Shown piece after piece: positions 43,519 to 57,665 of a DNA stretch of 64,000 nucleotides; position 1 is the first letter of the stretch, and the number at the start of each line of letters is the position of its first letter. The position numbers and the translations under genes were made by a program. The DNA lies in the NCBI GenBank assembly GCA_949358305.1, contig OX442314.1, positions 66,101,369-66,165,368 on the forward strand, given 5' to 3'. The notes under the pieces were generated by a model. That model did not search any database. It was not told the DNA's origin and saw only the letters and a list, made by a program, of their open reading frames with translations. The DNA is from Strigamia acuminata (Eukaryota > Arthropoda > Chilopoda > Geophilomorpha > Linotaeniidae).

Positions 43519-46053
43519 TGCGATGTGAAATGAACTCAAAATTTTTTTTCCAAAATTTATTGCTTGGGTGTTGCTAAAACTTATATTGAAGGCTTCTACT
43601 AAGGTTTAAACACTATTTCTGAACATTCAGAGACATTGGACTTGTGGTGTTTGTGCTAAGTCAACTGTGATGAGATCAAAAGTCTATTCTGTCAAATCAT
43701 TGGTTGGATGTTTCTAAAACTTACATTGGAGCCTTCTACTAAGGTTTAAACACTATTTCTGAACATTCAGAGACATTGGTCTTGTGGTGTTTGTGCTAAG
43801 TCAACTGTGATTAGATCAAAAGTCTATTCTCCCAAATCATTGGTTGGATGTTTCTAAAACTTACATTGGAGCCTTCTACTAAGGTTTAAACACTATTTCT
43901 GAACATTCAGAGACATTGGTCTTGTGGTGTTTGTTCTAAGTCAACTGTGATGAGATCAAAAGTCTATTCTCCCAAATCATTGGTTGGATGTTTCTAAAAC
44001 TTACATTGGAGCCTTCTACTAAGGTTTAAACACTATTTCTGAACATTCAGAGACATTGGTCTTGTGGTGTTTGTTCTAAGTCAACTGTGATGAGATCAAA
44101 AGTCTATTCTCCCAAATCATTGGTTGGATGTATCTAAAACTTACATTGGAGCCTTCTACTAAGGTTTAAACACTATTTCTGAACATTCAGAGACATTGGT
44201 CTTGTGGTGTTTGTGCTAAGTCAACTGTGATGAGATCAAAAGTCTATTCTCCCAAATCATTGGTTGGATGTTTCTAAAACTTACATTGGAGCCTTCTACT
44301 AAGGTTTAAACACTATTTCTGAACATTCAGAGACATTGGTCTTGTGGTGTTTGTGCTAAGTCAACTGCGATGTGAAATGAACTCAAAATTTTTTTTTCAA
44401 AATTTATTGCTTGGGTGTTGCTAAAACTTATATTGAAGGCTTCTACTAAGGTTTAAACACTATTTCTGAACATTCAGAGACATTGGACTTGTGGTGTTTG
44501 TGCTAAGTCAACTGTGATGAGATCAAAAGTCTATTCTCCCAAATCATTGGTTGGATGTTTCTAAAACTTACATTGGAGCCTTCTACTAAGGTTTAAACAC
44601 TATTTCTGAACATTCAGAGACATTGGTCTTGTGGTGTTTGTGCTAAGTCAACTGTGATTAGATCAAAAGTCTATTCTCCCAAATCATTGGTTGGATATCT
44701 CTAAAACTTACATTGGAGCCTTCTACTAAGGTTTAAACACTAATTCTGAACATTCAGAGACATTGGTCTTGTGGTGTTTGTGCTAAGTCAACTGTGATGA
44801 GATCAAAAGTCTATAAATCATTGGTTGAATGTTTCTAAAACTTACGTTGGAGCCTTCTACTAAGGTTTAAACACTATTTCTGAACATTCAGAGACATTGG
44901 TCTTGTGGTGTTTGTTCTAAGTCAACTGTGATGAGATCAAAAGTCTATTCTCCCAAATCATTGGTTGGATGTTTCTAAAACTTACATTGGAGCTTTCTAC
45001 TAAGGTTTAAACACTAATTCTGAACATTCAGAGACATTGGTCTTGTGGTGTTTGTGCTAAGTCAACTGTGATGAGATCAAAAGTCTATTCTCCTAAATCA
45101 TTGGTTGAATGTTTCTAAAACTTACATTGGAGCCTTCTACTAAGGTTTAAACACTATTTTTGAACATTCAGAGACATTAGTCTTGTGGTGTTTGTGCTAA
45201 GTCAACTGCGATGTGAAATGAACTCAAAATTTTTTTTTCAAAATTTATTGCTTGGGTGTTGCTAAAACTTATATTGAAGGCTTCTACTAAGGTTTAAACA
45301 CTATTTCTGAACATTCAGAGACATTGGACTTGTGGTGTTTGTGCTAAGTCAACTGTGATGAGATCAAAAGTCTATTCTGTCAAATCATTGGTTGGATGTT
45401 TCTAAAACTTACATTGGAGCCTTCTACTAAGGTTTAAACACTATTTCTGAACATTCAGAGACATTGGTCTTGTGGTGTTTGTGCTAAGTCAACTGTGATT
45501 AGATCAAAAGTCTATTCTCCCAAATCATTGGTTGGATGTTTCTAAAACTTACATTGGAGCCTTCTACTAAGGTTTAAACACTATTTCTGAACATTCAGAG
45601 ACATTGGTCTTGTGGTGTTTGTTCTAAGTCAACTGTGATGAGATCAAAAGTCTATTCTCCCAAATCATTGGTTGGATGTTTCTAAAACTTACATTGGAGC
45701 CTTCTACTAAGGTTTAAACACTATTTCTGAACATTCAGAGACATTGGTCTTGTGGTGTTTGTTCTAAGTCAACTGTGATGAGATCAAAAGTCTATTCTCC
45801 CAAATCATTGGTTGGATGTTTCTAAAACTTACATTGGAGCCTTCTACTAAGGTTTAAACACTATTTCTGAACATTCAGAGACATTGGTCTTGTGGTGTTT
45901 GTGCTAAGTCAACTGTGATGAGATCAAAAGTCTATTCTCCCAAATCATTGGTTGGATGTTTCTAAAACTTACATTGGAGCCTTCTACTAAGGTTTAAATA
46001 CTATTTCTGAACATTCAGAGACATTGGTCTTGTGGTGTTTGTGCTAAGTCAAC
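43519..46053. repeat. Higher-order repeat of 847 bp, three tandem copies
   Basis: B2 monomers at 42672, 43519, 44366, 45207 and 46054 are spaced 847, 847, 841 and 847 bp, that is five A monomers plus one 147-bp B2. The 841-bp copy lacks 6 bp (TCTCCT) at about 44815. A rarer variant, ATTCTGTCAAATC, recurs in alternate copies (near 43686 and 45374), so the actual unit may be a 1.69-kb dimer. Confidence 0.85.
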
Positions 46054-49000
46054 TGCGATGTGAAATGAATTCAAAATTTTTTTTTCAAAATTTATTGCTT
46101 GGGTATTGCTAAAACTTATATTGAAGGCTTCTACTAAGGTTTAAACACTATTTCTGAACATTCAGAGACATTGGACTTGTGGTGTTTGTGCTAAGTCAAC
46201 TGTGATGAGATCAAAAGTCTATTCTCCCAAATCATTGGTTGGATGTTTCTAAAACTTACATTGGAGCCTTCTACTAAGGTTTAAACACTATTTCTGAACA
46301 TTCAGAGACATTGGACTTGTGGTGTTTGTGCTAAGTCAACTGTGATGAGATCAAAAGTCTATTCTCCCAAATCATTGGTTGGATGTTTCTAAAACTTACA
46401 TTGGAGCCTTCTACTAAGGTTTAAACACTATTTCTGAACATTCAGAGACATTGGTGTTTGTGCTAAGTCAACTGCGATCTGAAATGAGCTCAAAATTTTT
46501 TTTTCAAAATTTATTGCTTGGGTGTTGCTAAAACTTACATTTAAGGCTTTTACAAAGGTTTAAACCCTATTTATAAACATTCAGACACATTGGACTTGTG
46601 GTGTTTGTGCTAAGTCAACTGTGATGAGATCAAAAGTCTATTCTCCCAAATCATTGGTTGGATGTTTCTAAAACTTACATTGGAGCCTTCTACTAAGGTT
46701 TAAACACTATTTCTGAACATTCAGAGACATTGGTCTTGTGGTGTTTGTGCTAAGTCAACTGTGATGAGATCAAAAGTCTATTCTCCTAAATCAATGGTTG
46801 AATGTTTCTAAAACTTACATTGGAGCCTTCTACTACGGTTTAAACACTATTTCTGAACATTCAGAGACATTGGACTTGTGGTGTTTCTGCTAAGTCAACT
46901 GTGATGAGATCAAAAGTCTATTCTCCCAAATCATTGGTTGGATGTTTCTAAAACTTACATTGGAGCCTTCTACTAAGGTTTAAACACTATTTCTGAACAT
47001 TCAGAGACATTGGTCTTGTGGTGTTTGTGCTAAGTCAACTGTGATTAGATCAAAAGTCTATTCTCCCAAATCATTGGTTGGATGTCTCTAAAACTTACAT
47101 TGGAGCCTTCTACTAAGGTTTAAACACTATTTCTGAACATTCAGAGACATTGGTCTTGTGGTGTTTGTGCTAAGTCAACTGTGATGAGATCAAAAGTCTA
47201 TTCTCCCAAATCATTGGTTGGATGTTTCTAAAATTTACATTGGAGCCTTCTACTAAGGTTTAAACACTATTTCTGAACATTCAGAGACATTGGTCTTGTG
47301 GTGTTTGTGCTAAGTCAACTGTGATGAGATCAAAAGTCTATTCTCCTAAATCAATGGTTGAATGTTTCTAAAACTTACATTGGAGCCTTCTACTAAGGTT
47401 TAAACACTATTTCTGAACATTCAGAGACATTGGACTTGTGGTGTTTGTGCTAAGTCAACTGTGATGAGATCAAAAGTCTATTCTCCCAAATCATTGGTTG
47501 GATGTTTCTAAAACTTACATTGGAGCCTTCTACTAAGGTTTAAACACTATTTCTGAACATTCAGAGACATTGGACTTGTGGTGTTTGTGCTAAGTCAACT
47601 GTGATGAGATCAAAAGTCTATTCTCCCAAATCATTGGTTGGATGTTTCTAAAACTTACATTGGAGCCTTCTACTAAGGTTTAAACACTAATTCTGAACAT
47701 TCAGAGACATTGGTCTTGTGGTGTTTGTGCTAAGTCAACTGTGATGAGATCAAAAGTCTATTCTCCTAAATCAATGGTTGAATGTTTCTAAAACTTACAT
47801 TGGAGCCTTCTACTAAGGTTTAAACACTATTTCTGAACATTCAGAGACATTGGACTTGTGGTGTTTGTGCTAAGTCAACTGTGATGAGATCAAAAGTCTA
47901 TTCTCCCAAATCATTGGTTGGATGTTTCTAAAACTTACATTGGAGCCTTCTACTAAGGTTTAAACACTATTTCTGAACATTCAGAGACATTGGACTTGTG
48001 GTGTTTGTGCTAAGTCAACTGTGATGAGATCAAAAGTCTATTCTCCCAAATCATTGGTTGGATGTTTCTAAAACTAACATTGGAGCCTTCTACTAAGGTT
48101 TAAACACTATTTCTGAACATTCAGAGACATTAGTGTTTGTGCTAAGTCAACTGCGATCTGAAATGAGCTCAAAATTTTTTTTTCAAAATTTATTGCTTGG
48201 GTGTTGCTAAAACTTACATCTACAAAGGTTTAAACACTATTTATAAACATTCAGACACATTGGACTTGTGGTGTTTGTGCTAAGTCAACTGTGATGAGAT
48301 CAAAAGTCTATTCTCCCAAATCATTAGTTGGATGTTTCTAAAACTTACATTAGAGCCTTCTACTAAGGTTTAAACACTATTTCTAAACATTCAGAGACAT
48401 TGGTCTTGTGGTGTTTGTGCTAAGTCAACTGTGATTAGATCAAAAGTCTATTCTCCCAAATCATTGGTTGGATGTCTCTAAAACTTACATTGGAGCCTTC
48501 TACTAAGGTTTAAACACTATTTCTGAACATTCAGAGACATTGGTCTTGTGGTGTTTGTGCTAAGTCAACTGTGATGAGATCAAAAGTCTATTCTCCCAAA
48601 TCATTGGTTGGATGTTTCTAAAACTTACATTGGAGCCTTCTACTAAGGTTTAAACACTATTTCTGAACATTCAAAGACATTGGACTTGTGGTGTTTGTGC
48701 TAAGTCAACTGTGATGAGATCAAAAGTCTATTCTCCCAAATCATTGGTTGGATGTTTCTAAAACTTACATTGGAGCCTTCTACTAAGGTTTAAACACTAT
48801 TTCTGAACATTCAGAGACATTGGACTTGTGGTGTTTGTGCTAAGTCAACTGTGATGAGATCAAAAGTCTATTCTCCCAAATCATTGGTTGGATGTTTCTA
48901 AAACTTACATTGGAGCCTTCTACTAAGGTTTAAACACTATTTCTGAACATTCAGAGACATTGGTGTTTGTGCTAAGTCAACTGCGATCTGAAATAAGCTC

Positions 49001-52000
49001 AAAATTTTTTTTTCAAAATTTATTGCTTGGGTGTTGCTAAAACTTACATTTAAGGCTTCTACAAAGGTTTAAACACTATTTATAAACATTCAGACACATT
49101 GGACTTGTGGTGTTTGTGCTAAGTCAACTGTGATGAGATCAAAAGTCTATTCTCCCAAATCATTGGTTGGATGTTTCTAAAACTTACATTGGAGCCTTCT
49201 ACTAAGGTTTAAACACTATTTCTGAACATTCAGAGACATTGGTCTTGTGGTGTTTGTGCTAAGTCAACTGTGATGAGATCAAAAGTCTATTCTCCTAAAT
49301 CAATGGTTGAATGTTTCTAAAACTTACATTGGAGCCTTCTACTAAGGTTTAAACACTATTTTTGAACATTCAGAGACATTGGACTTGTGGTGTTTCTGCT
49401 AAGTCAACTGTGATGAGATCAAAAGTCTATTCTCCCAAATCATTGGTTGGATGTTTCTAAAACTTACATTGGAGCCTTCTACTAAGGTTTAAACACTATT
49501 TCTGAACATTCAGAGACATTGGTCTTGTGGTGTTTGTGCTAAGTCAACTGTGATGAGATCAAAAGTCTATTTTCCTAAATCAATGGTTGAATGTTTCTAA
49601 AACTTACATTGGAGCCTTCTACTAAGGTTTAAACACTATTTCTGAACATTCAGAGACATTGGACTTGTGGTGTTTCTGCTAAGTCAACTGTGATGAGATC
49701 AAAAGTCTATTCTCCCAAATCATTGGTTGGATGTTTCTAAAACTTACATTGGAGCCTTCTACTAAGGTTTAAACACTATTTCTGAACATTCAGAGACATT
49801 GGTCTTGTGGTGTTTGTGCTAAGTCAACTGTGATGAGATCAAAAGTCTATTCTCCCAAATCATTGGTTGGATGTTTCTAAAACTTACATTGGAGCCTTCT
49901 ACTAAGGTTTAAACACTATTTCTGAACATTCAGAGACATTGGTCTTGTGGTGTTTGTGCTAAGTCAACTGCGATGTGAAATGAATTCAAAATTTTTTTTT
50001 CAAAATTTATTGCTTGGGTATTGCTAAAACTTATATTGAAGGCTTCTACTAAGGTTTAAACACTATTTCTGAACATTCAGAGACATTGGACTTGTGGTGT
50101 TTGTGCTAAGTCAACTGTGATGAGATCAAAAGTCTATTCTCCCAAATCATTGGTTGGATGTTTCTAAAACTTACATTGGAGCCTTCTACTAAGGTTTAAA
50201 CACTATTTCTGAACATTCAGAGACATTGGACTTGTGGTGTTTGTGCTAAGTCAACTGTGATGAGATCAAAAGTCTATTCTCCCAAATCATTGGTTGGATG
50301 TTTCTAAAACTTACATTGGAGCCTTCTACTAAGGTTTAAACACTATTTCTGAACATTCAGAGACATTGGTGTTTGTGCTAAGTCAACTGCGATCTGAAAT
50401 GAGCTCAAAATTTTTTTTTCAAAATTTATTGCTTGGGTGTTGCTAAAACTTACATTTAAGGCTTTTACAAAGGTTTAAACCCTATTTATAAACATTCAGA
50501 CACATTGGACTTGTGGTGTTTGTGCTAAGTCAACTGTGATGAGATCAAAAGTCTATTCTCCCAAATCATTGGTTGGATGTTTCTAAAACTTACATTGGAG
50601 CCTTCTACTAAGGTTTAAACACTATTTCTGAACATTCAGAGACATTGGTCTTGTGGTGTTTGTGCTAAGTCAACTGTGATGAGATCAAAAGTCTATTCTC
50701 CTAAATCAATGGTTGAATGTTTCTAAAACTTACATTGGAGCCTTCTACTACGGTTTAAACACTATTTCTGAACATTCAGAGACATTGGACTTGTGGTGTT
50801 TCTGCTAAGTCAACTGTGATGAGATCAAAAGTCTATTCTCCCAAATCATTGGTTGGATGTTTCTAAAACTTACATTGGAGCCTTCTACTAAGGTTTAAAC
50901 ACTATTTCTGAACATTCAGAGACATTGGTCTTGTGGTGTTTGTGCTAAGTCAACTGTGATTAGATCAAAAGTCTATTCTCCCAAATCATTGGTTGGATGT
51001 CTCTAAAACTTACATTGGAGCCTTCTACTAAGGTTTAAACACTATTTCTGAACATTCAGAGACATTGGTCTTGTGGTGTTTGTGCTAAGTCAACTGTGAT
51101 GAGATCAAAAGTCTATTCTCCCAAATCATTGGTTGGATGTTTCTAAAATTTACATTGGAGCCTTCTACTAAGGTTTAAACACTATTTCTGAACATTCAGA
51201 GACATTGGTCTTGTGGTGTTTGTGCTAAGTCAACTGTGATGAGATCAAAAGTCTATTCTCCTAAATCAATGGTTGAATGTTTCTAAAACTTACATTGGAG
51301 CCTTCTACTAAGGTTTAAACACTATTTCTGAACATTCAGAGACATTGGACTTGTGGTGTTTGTGCTAAGTCAACTGTGATGAGATCAAAAGTCTATTCTC
51401 CCAAATCATTGGTTGGATGTTTCTAAAACTTACATTGGAGCCTTCTACTAAGGTTTAAACACTATTTCTGAACATTCAGAGACATTGGACTTGTGGTGTT
51501 TGTGCTAAGTCAACTGTGATGAGATCAAAAGTCTATTCTCCCAAATCATTGGTTGGATGTTTCTAAAACTTACATTGGAGCCTTCTACTAAGGTTTAAAC
51601 ACTAATTCTGAACATTCAGAGACATTGGTCTTGTGGTGTTTGTGCTAAGTCAACTGTGATGAGATCAAAAGTCTATTCTCCTAAATCAATGGTTGAATGT
51701 TTCTAAAACTTACATTGGAGCCTTCTACTAAGGTTTAAACACTATTTCTGAACATTCAGAGACATTGGACTTGTGGTGTTTGTGCTAAGTCAACTGTGAT
51801 GAGATCAAAAGTCTATTCTCCCAAATCATTGGTTGGATGTTTCTAAAACTTACATTGGAGCCTTCTACTAAGGTTTAAACACTATTTCTGAACATTCAGA
51901 GACATTGGACTTGTGGTGTTTGTGCTAAGTCAACTGTGATGAGATCAAAAGTCTATTCTCCCAAATCATTGGTTGGATGTTTCTAAAACTAACATTGGAG

Positions 52001-52472
52001 CCTTCTACTAAGGTTTAAACACTATTTCTGAACATTCAGAGACATTAGTGTTTGTGCTAAGTCAACTGCGATCTGAAATGAGCTCAAAATTTTTTTTTCA
52101 AAATTTATTGCTTGGGTGTTGCTAAAACTTACATCTACAAAGGTTTAAACACTATTTATAAACATTCAGACACATTGGACTTGTGGTGTTTGTGCTAAGT
52201 CAACTGTGATGAGATCAAAAGTCTATTCTCCCAAATCATTGGTTGGATGTTTCTAAAACTTACATTAGAGCCTTCTACTAAGGTTTAAACACTATTTCTA
52301 AACATTCAGAGACATTGGTCTTGTGGTGTTTGTGCTAAGTCAACTGTGATTAGATCAAAAGTCTATTCTCCCAAATCATTGGTTGGATGTCTCTAAAACT
52401 TACATTGGAGCCTTCTACTAAGGTTTAAACACTATTTCTGAACATTCAGAGACATTGGTCTTGTGGTGTTTG
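46054..52472. repeat. Tandem duplication with 3915-bp period, second copy split by element 3
   Basis: Markers at 46054, 46473, 46831 (TACTACGGTT) and 48152 recur at 49969, 50388, 50746 and 52067, always 3915 bp apart. Shared private changes include GAATTC in B2, TTTTACAAAGG and AAACCCTATT. The second copy is cut by element 3 at 52472 and resumes at 58432: the CATTCAAAGAC and AAATAAGCTC variants of 48670 and 48992 are found at 58548 and 58870. A few single-base differences (TCATTAGTTG near 48323) show some age. Confidence 0.88.
52469..52472. repeat. Target site duplication TTTG, left copy (element 3)
   Basis: TTTG precedes the LTR boundary and is repeated at 58432-58435. The intact monomer reads GGTGTTTGTGCTAAGTC, so the flanks rejoin perfectly through one TTTG. 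Confidence 0.9.
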
Positions 52473-53233
52473 TGTTTCTAGCAATGCTTTGTGGCCGTGT
52501 GGCACTCTAGAAGACAACAGAAAAAGCTTATAACAAATAAACCTACTTACTAGAACTTGTGATGAGCTCCAAAAGAGATGATGCATTGCAGGAGAAATCC
52601 TGCTTGAAATCCCTGCAAAGTGGCCTAATAAGTGTCTGGAAGAACTCACCACTAATATGCCAAATAACACATAAACAAACCGAATTTAATGTAAAGTTAA
52701 TATCTATCAAAAGTACACAGAAAAGAGAGGAGAAAATTACATATCTTAACCCTAGAAATCTACATAACAGTCACAGTGTAGTTGCTGCGCAACCTACAAC
52801 AATTAGAGCAACGAGTGGCAACAATCACTCGCAAGAGGCGAATTGTCCCTCTAGTGACAAAATGATAAAGCGTATACAAGAAAATACACAGTTTCAAGTA
52901 TAAAATCATTACAAAAGGCACAAAACCGTAATACATTAAGCCAAAGTGTTTCAAATAAATGAACTAACTTAGGAACTAACAGCAGCGACTCTTTGGACGA
53001 ATCCAAGCAGTAAAACTCCAAAGAATCAAAGGAAAAATACAAGATTACCTTAAGAAAGACAGCTTAAATCAGGTAAAACATAACTCCCACGTCACAAACT
53101 ACACGAAATTCATTTAACATTTAGCCAAAACTTAAGCTGCACTATTAACTAAACACAAACTTAAATAATTGATCAATTCAAGCAAATCCGCTATTGCGAT
53201 AGCAAAAAATCCATGTTGCGCGTGCTCGCAACA
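52473..53233 (-). repeat. 3' LTR of element 3 (761 bp)
   Basis: It matches 57671-58431 at an offset of 5198, and I saw no difference. In the sense direction it starts TGTTGCGAGCACGC (53233) and ends GCTAGAAACA (52473). No AATAAA is present in sense; the variant ATTAAA lies at 52685-52690 and could serve as polyadenylation signal. Confidence 0.95.
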
Positions 53234-56200
53234 GCGTTGCCGGCCAAAGAAGAAGGGAAGGCAAGGCAGAAAACTGTTGAAGGAATTCCCCATCAAAACC
53301 AAGAGCACGGAAAGAAAAAGTATCGAAGCCAAGCTTGACTTTGTGAAAGTCGCGAAGGCAAAACCATAGACACTAAAAGAAACTTAGAACACGAGAGAAG
53401 AAAGAGAAGGGCCGTGCCATGATGACCTAGTCCAGACACCAAGGGGCTACGGCGTCGCCAATAGACACGTGGCGCACACGCAAGAACCTTCAGAAAATCC
53501 GACTGAACGGGTTTTCTAACCAAAACGACGTGAGAACATTGCGGGAGCTTGTCCGAAAACTCAGTCTGTCAACCCGTAGACAGACGCTTAAACTAAACGG
53601 AAACTAAAAATGGGAGAACAGAAATCCTTGTCAGAGAGGAAAGGCGCTGGTCCAAAACAATCGTCCAACCAAACACCGAGGTTAGAAGTCTCAGAACCGA
53701 AAACTAAACGTCGTCGAAAAAAGGAAAACTGTCACAAAAACTCTTGATCGAGCATGGCCTCGCAAGGAACATGACATACATGAAGACTAGAAGAAACTTG
53801 AAACGCAAAAAAGAACAAACTTGAGACACGGCAGACTTCACCGCCTCGTTGTCCTCGAGCCAGCGCTCAAGTGGCAACGTGCCACGGAAACCTCCGTCCG
53901 CACGAAAACACGAGCTGCGAACTCAAACTTAATAAACTATTAAGGACGACCCTTTTCTAGAAAACAAGAAAAATGCAAAATAAGGGAATGAATGCGTTGA
54001 CCCAGACCTATCGTCTGACCAACCACCCAGCATTCGTACGAAGAACTAGAAAATGCCGTCAAGACCTAGGCACCACTCTTTTGCAAAGAGTGACCAACTA
54101 ACAACTTACCCAAAGCCATGACCACCTAGCTAACATGATCACGCCAGAAAGAGGAAAAAGAGAACGAGAAGGCATGAAGCTCAGGCAATGCGAACCATTC
54201 GCAGCAACTGCCACGCAAAGGCGTTGACCGCACCCTGACTTGACATGAACCCACGAAACCGCTAAGAGCAGAGAATAAAGAAAAAAGGAAAGACTTAGTC
54301 AGGTGACTGTGTAAACCATCTGCGACCTCTTGTCCACAGCGACAAGGAAACACGCGCACGCTGACCCATCAACCACAACTTTATCTAACTAACAAGAGAA
54401 AAACGGTTCAATTATCTAAACAGAACGAGCACGTTCCGTGCAAATAAATACCGGCTAAAACGTCAATATTATCACTAAAGCTATTGGCCAAGTATGGCCT
54501 CACAAAGGAAACTAGCAAACCGGAACTGTGAAAACCAGCAAGAATTCCAAAACACTAAACTTTCTGCTTTTTTTTTTCGAAGAGGGAACAAGTCCGTACC
54601 CAAATAATCAATCCATTTCCTCCCCACGAGAAAAGAAAGGAAAGGGACCTGCTTCTTTTTGAAGATCAACAGGTGTCATATGATACTGAAAAACGTTGGA
54701 AGCAGTGCAACTGCAACCAAATGAAGCGAAGCTACACTTCCTTCACGAAAACTAATCACGTCGTTGAAAAGAAATTAAAACCGGTGGCTTTCTTTCAACC
54801 GAGCTGCGCTTTACGAATGCGCCTTGAACAAAGAGGTACCCGATGGACATCGCGTCCGCACTCGGGCCACCGTGTAGCCTGTTGTGAGCAGACTACCACG
54901 AAGACTGAAACTTCTTTAACCGAGGGGGGAAATAGAAACTAGATCTAGTTAAAACCCCATGCTCCAATAAGGAGGCTACCGTATGAACGCTTGGCCCACC
55001 CCGAGTCGGAACCAATATGATTGAACCGAGAAACGAGAGAAGAGGGAGGGTTGCTTGACGTCCCTGATTGCGAGGGGCGTCACACATAGACATGAGCACA
55101 AGGACTTGCCAGTTGCCAACCGCATTCCTGGAACCGGTAAGCAACTGCAAGTCGACAATTGACTCGCTCACACACCCATTGACGACATCTTCAATCAGCA
55201 AGCCGACTTCCGGAAATCGCCACTCTACTGAAAGCACGTGTCGTCCAATGGCTAAAACGTGTTGCCGAGTGCCGGCGCCAAAAAGGCCGCACACACACGT
55301 CCTTCGACCCATCCTAGAGTGGGCTCCCTGCCTAGTGCATGTCTGCCTCACTGCAGAGCTAGGGATGAAAGACTAACAACAACTACTCAGTCGCGGGAAG
55401 CCAACGTAGAAATAGGGGCCGCCAAGAGGCGCAGGGACATTGTCTCGGACACGACATCTAACAGAGTATGGCAGTGCAAACCTGCCCTCTGAAACACATC
55501 GAATGGCAGTCCTTGCTGTGCACAGCAAGAACGACCATCCAAAACAAGTACCTATACCCTAACGCCACGCTAGCTAGCCACAACCCAAAAATAGCAAGCA
55601 AGCTATTTCCTAAACGAATAAGCTAAAATGTCCAAATTCTAAGGTTGCCCCAAAGAATTAGAATAACTAAACTTCCTTTTTTTTTAAACGATAAAAGGCG
55701 AGACTAATCACTAATGAAGACTCATGAAACGCTACGGACGTTTCCACGAAGAGACAGCGAAAATGCAGAACGTACATCACCAGCGGTAGACACTGGGTGT
55801 AGCGGTCAACAACAGAAACTGGACTTGCCCAGTGGGCGGTGCGGATCGGCTGCTCTAAACTTCCAGCACCGACAGAAGTCACACGCCTTTCTAAATCCAA
55901 ACCCACTTGCAAACAAGTCGTAACACAATCTAACCGAACAGAAATTTGACGGACAGATAAGAACCGACTGACCTCACGGGCCAGCGCTCGCTCAGCTTGA
56001 CATGAGCAGCAAAAGAACGAATCTCGTTCTAAAAACAAGAAACGTTCTAAAAACACACGAATACAAACGGGTGTGCCCTCTCCCGAAGCGGAGAGGTGAC
56101 CGACACCAGATCTCACGAGGAAACTCGTGCAACACACGAAAGACATTGGACACAAAACGTAAAGACCAGAGGTCGTCCACATTCCAAACACAAGAGCAGG

Positions 56201-57000
56201 CTCACATGACGAGAAGAAGCTAGATCACTCAAGGACCCCCCTGACCGCCGCTCTGATAGGCGGGAAGGACGAGAAGAGGGAACTGGTTGGCCCACAATAG
56301 CTAGTAATTTAACTTTAGCGTAGGGCAGAAAGCTAAAAGCGGGAGTTAATCGACCCCAAGCTGACGACTAACTGGCCAACACCACTAAAAATCTGCAAAT
56401 GTGACGACGCTCCTGTCAGTAAGCCTAAAAAAACTCTCAAAGAGTTTACACGTAACAAGGGAAAAACCCTGGGAAATTACAAGAACTCAAGACCAAAGAG
56501 CTTATTGTATAATAAGTTGGCGATTTCAAATTAAAAGGGAGTGGATTAAAGAAAATTCAAATACAACTAACTACCGTATGCACGGATTGGGCCGAAAATT
56601 CTCAATAAAACGTGTGCAAGCTACTTAAAAAACCGCAGGTCTAACTGTAGACAATTAAAGACAGGAACTCCCTAATTAATTTCCGACAAAAAAGCCAATA
56701 AATTCATATAAGCTACTCTTTAGTATCTTTAACAAGAAACTCATGACATTAATACTAGAAAACGCATTCGAGGAGGACAAAAACAGAAGTTTAGAGTTTA
56801 AGGGGACTCCAAACAAGGCGCAAATAGGCGTGGAAACTAGCTACACTTGCACAACGACGTATGCAGAAGCATGAAACAGAACTAACGCCCCAAAACTCCC
56901 AAAACAACCAGAATATCCCCCAAAAACCTTAAAATTAACATTTGATGAAAACGAGAAAATATAATCGACAAAAAAAACAAAATCTTCATTGCCGACTCTA

Positions 57001-57024
57001 GTACATTGCGTTGTGTTTAACTGG
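57001..57024 (-). other. Conserved leader block of element 3
   Basis: Sense CCAGTTAAACACAACGCAAT then GTAC. The ACACAACGCAATGT core is identical to element 1 at 7050-7063. A T-rich run and GGGGGATA follow, as in element 1 (GGGGGAGATA). It lies about 640 nt after the primer site, further than in the other two elements. Confidence 0.5.
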
Positions 57025-57646
57025 CGGTCGACTGACGCTTGAAGAGTGACTCTTCCAAACTCGGTGACCATTCTGTGTGCGCTGACGGCACGAATCTCTT
57101 TGCTGGATCGTCCATTCTGCCTGAGAAAACTGGCTCTGCTGAAGACGAAACAACTCGACTGGAATCTTGACCGCGTCGCTTGTGAGACGGCGCACGTCTG
57201 TGTGGACACAGCCTCGTTCTGTACAACTAGCTGGGCACACGAAAACTCGGAAAATCTTTGCAAAACTCTCTTGACCGACGATCCCGATGTGATTGCTATC
57301 GACGATCAGACCAATGGCGTCCCGCTTTATTAACGACACCAAACCACGTGCTGTGCTGACGACGCCGATGACGCACGGAACTGCCCAGCTCAAAACGTTG
57401 AGGCATCTGCATTCCGCCATGCAACGCACTCGCACTGGACTTACTGGATGTTCCTGAAACAAATATCGCCATTCTTTGTGGCGATTCCCGATGTGTGTGG
57501 CAGCCACACTTGCTGCGCTTGTGGCACACGACGTGGTGGACGTAACACAGTCCACGCAACTCTTGATGCAATCGTTGATCTTGAAAATGGCGCCCGTTTC
57601 GGCCATTTTCGAACTCACGGCAACTACGCATCTGGTTTGCATCCTG

Positions 57647-57665
57647 GTCAAGCAAAACGGCACCA
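57647..57665 (-). other. Primer binding site of element 3, interrupted tRNA-His type
   Basis: Sense TGGTGCCGTTTTGCTTGAC. Relative to element 1 (TGGTGCCGTGACCAGGAT) about 7 nt are inserted after TGGTGCCG, leaving 9 nt of uninterrupted match; TGACCAGGAT continues after the insert. It starts 5 nt after the LTR. Confidence 0.55.

Larger units (their letters stand above)
23790..52472. repeat. Satellite array block 2 (28.7 kb)
   Basis: Continuous 140-bp A monomers with periodic B monomers. B1 (TGCGATCTGAAATGAGC) is at about 24491, 25321, 26291, 27270, 28940, 30470, 31440, 32559, 46473, 48152, 48982, 50388 and 52067. B2 (TGCGATGTGAAATGAAC) is at about 23932, 33257, 36064, 37051, 39298, 40145, 42672, 43519, 44366, 45207, 46054 and 49969. 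B1-type and B2-type stretches form separate domains: B1 at 24.5-32.6 kb, B2 at 33.3-46.1 kb, mixed after that. No gene or long reading frame is present. Confidence 0.98.

Noticed and set aside
44810-44820. 6-bp gap in one monomer as an insertion or excision footprint
   Set aside because: It is a simple loss of TCTCCT in one of many monomers, without duplication. Replication slippage explains it.
54893-56191. Open frames of 152 and 174 codons inside element 3
   Set aside because: No retroelement or other motif is recognisable. They overlap frames on the other strand and their lengths are not exceptional in 4.4 kb of this composition.
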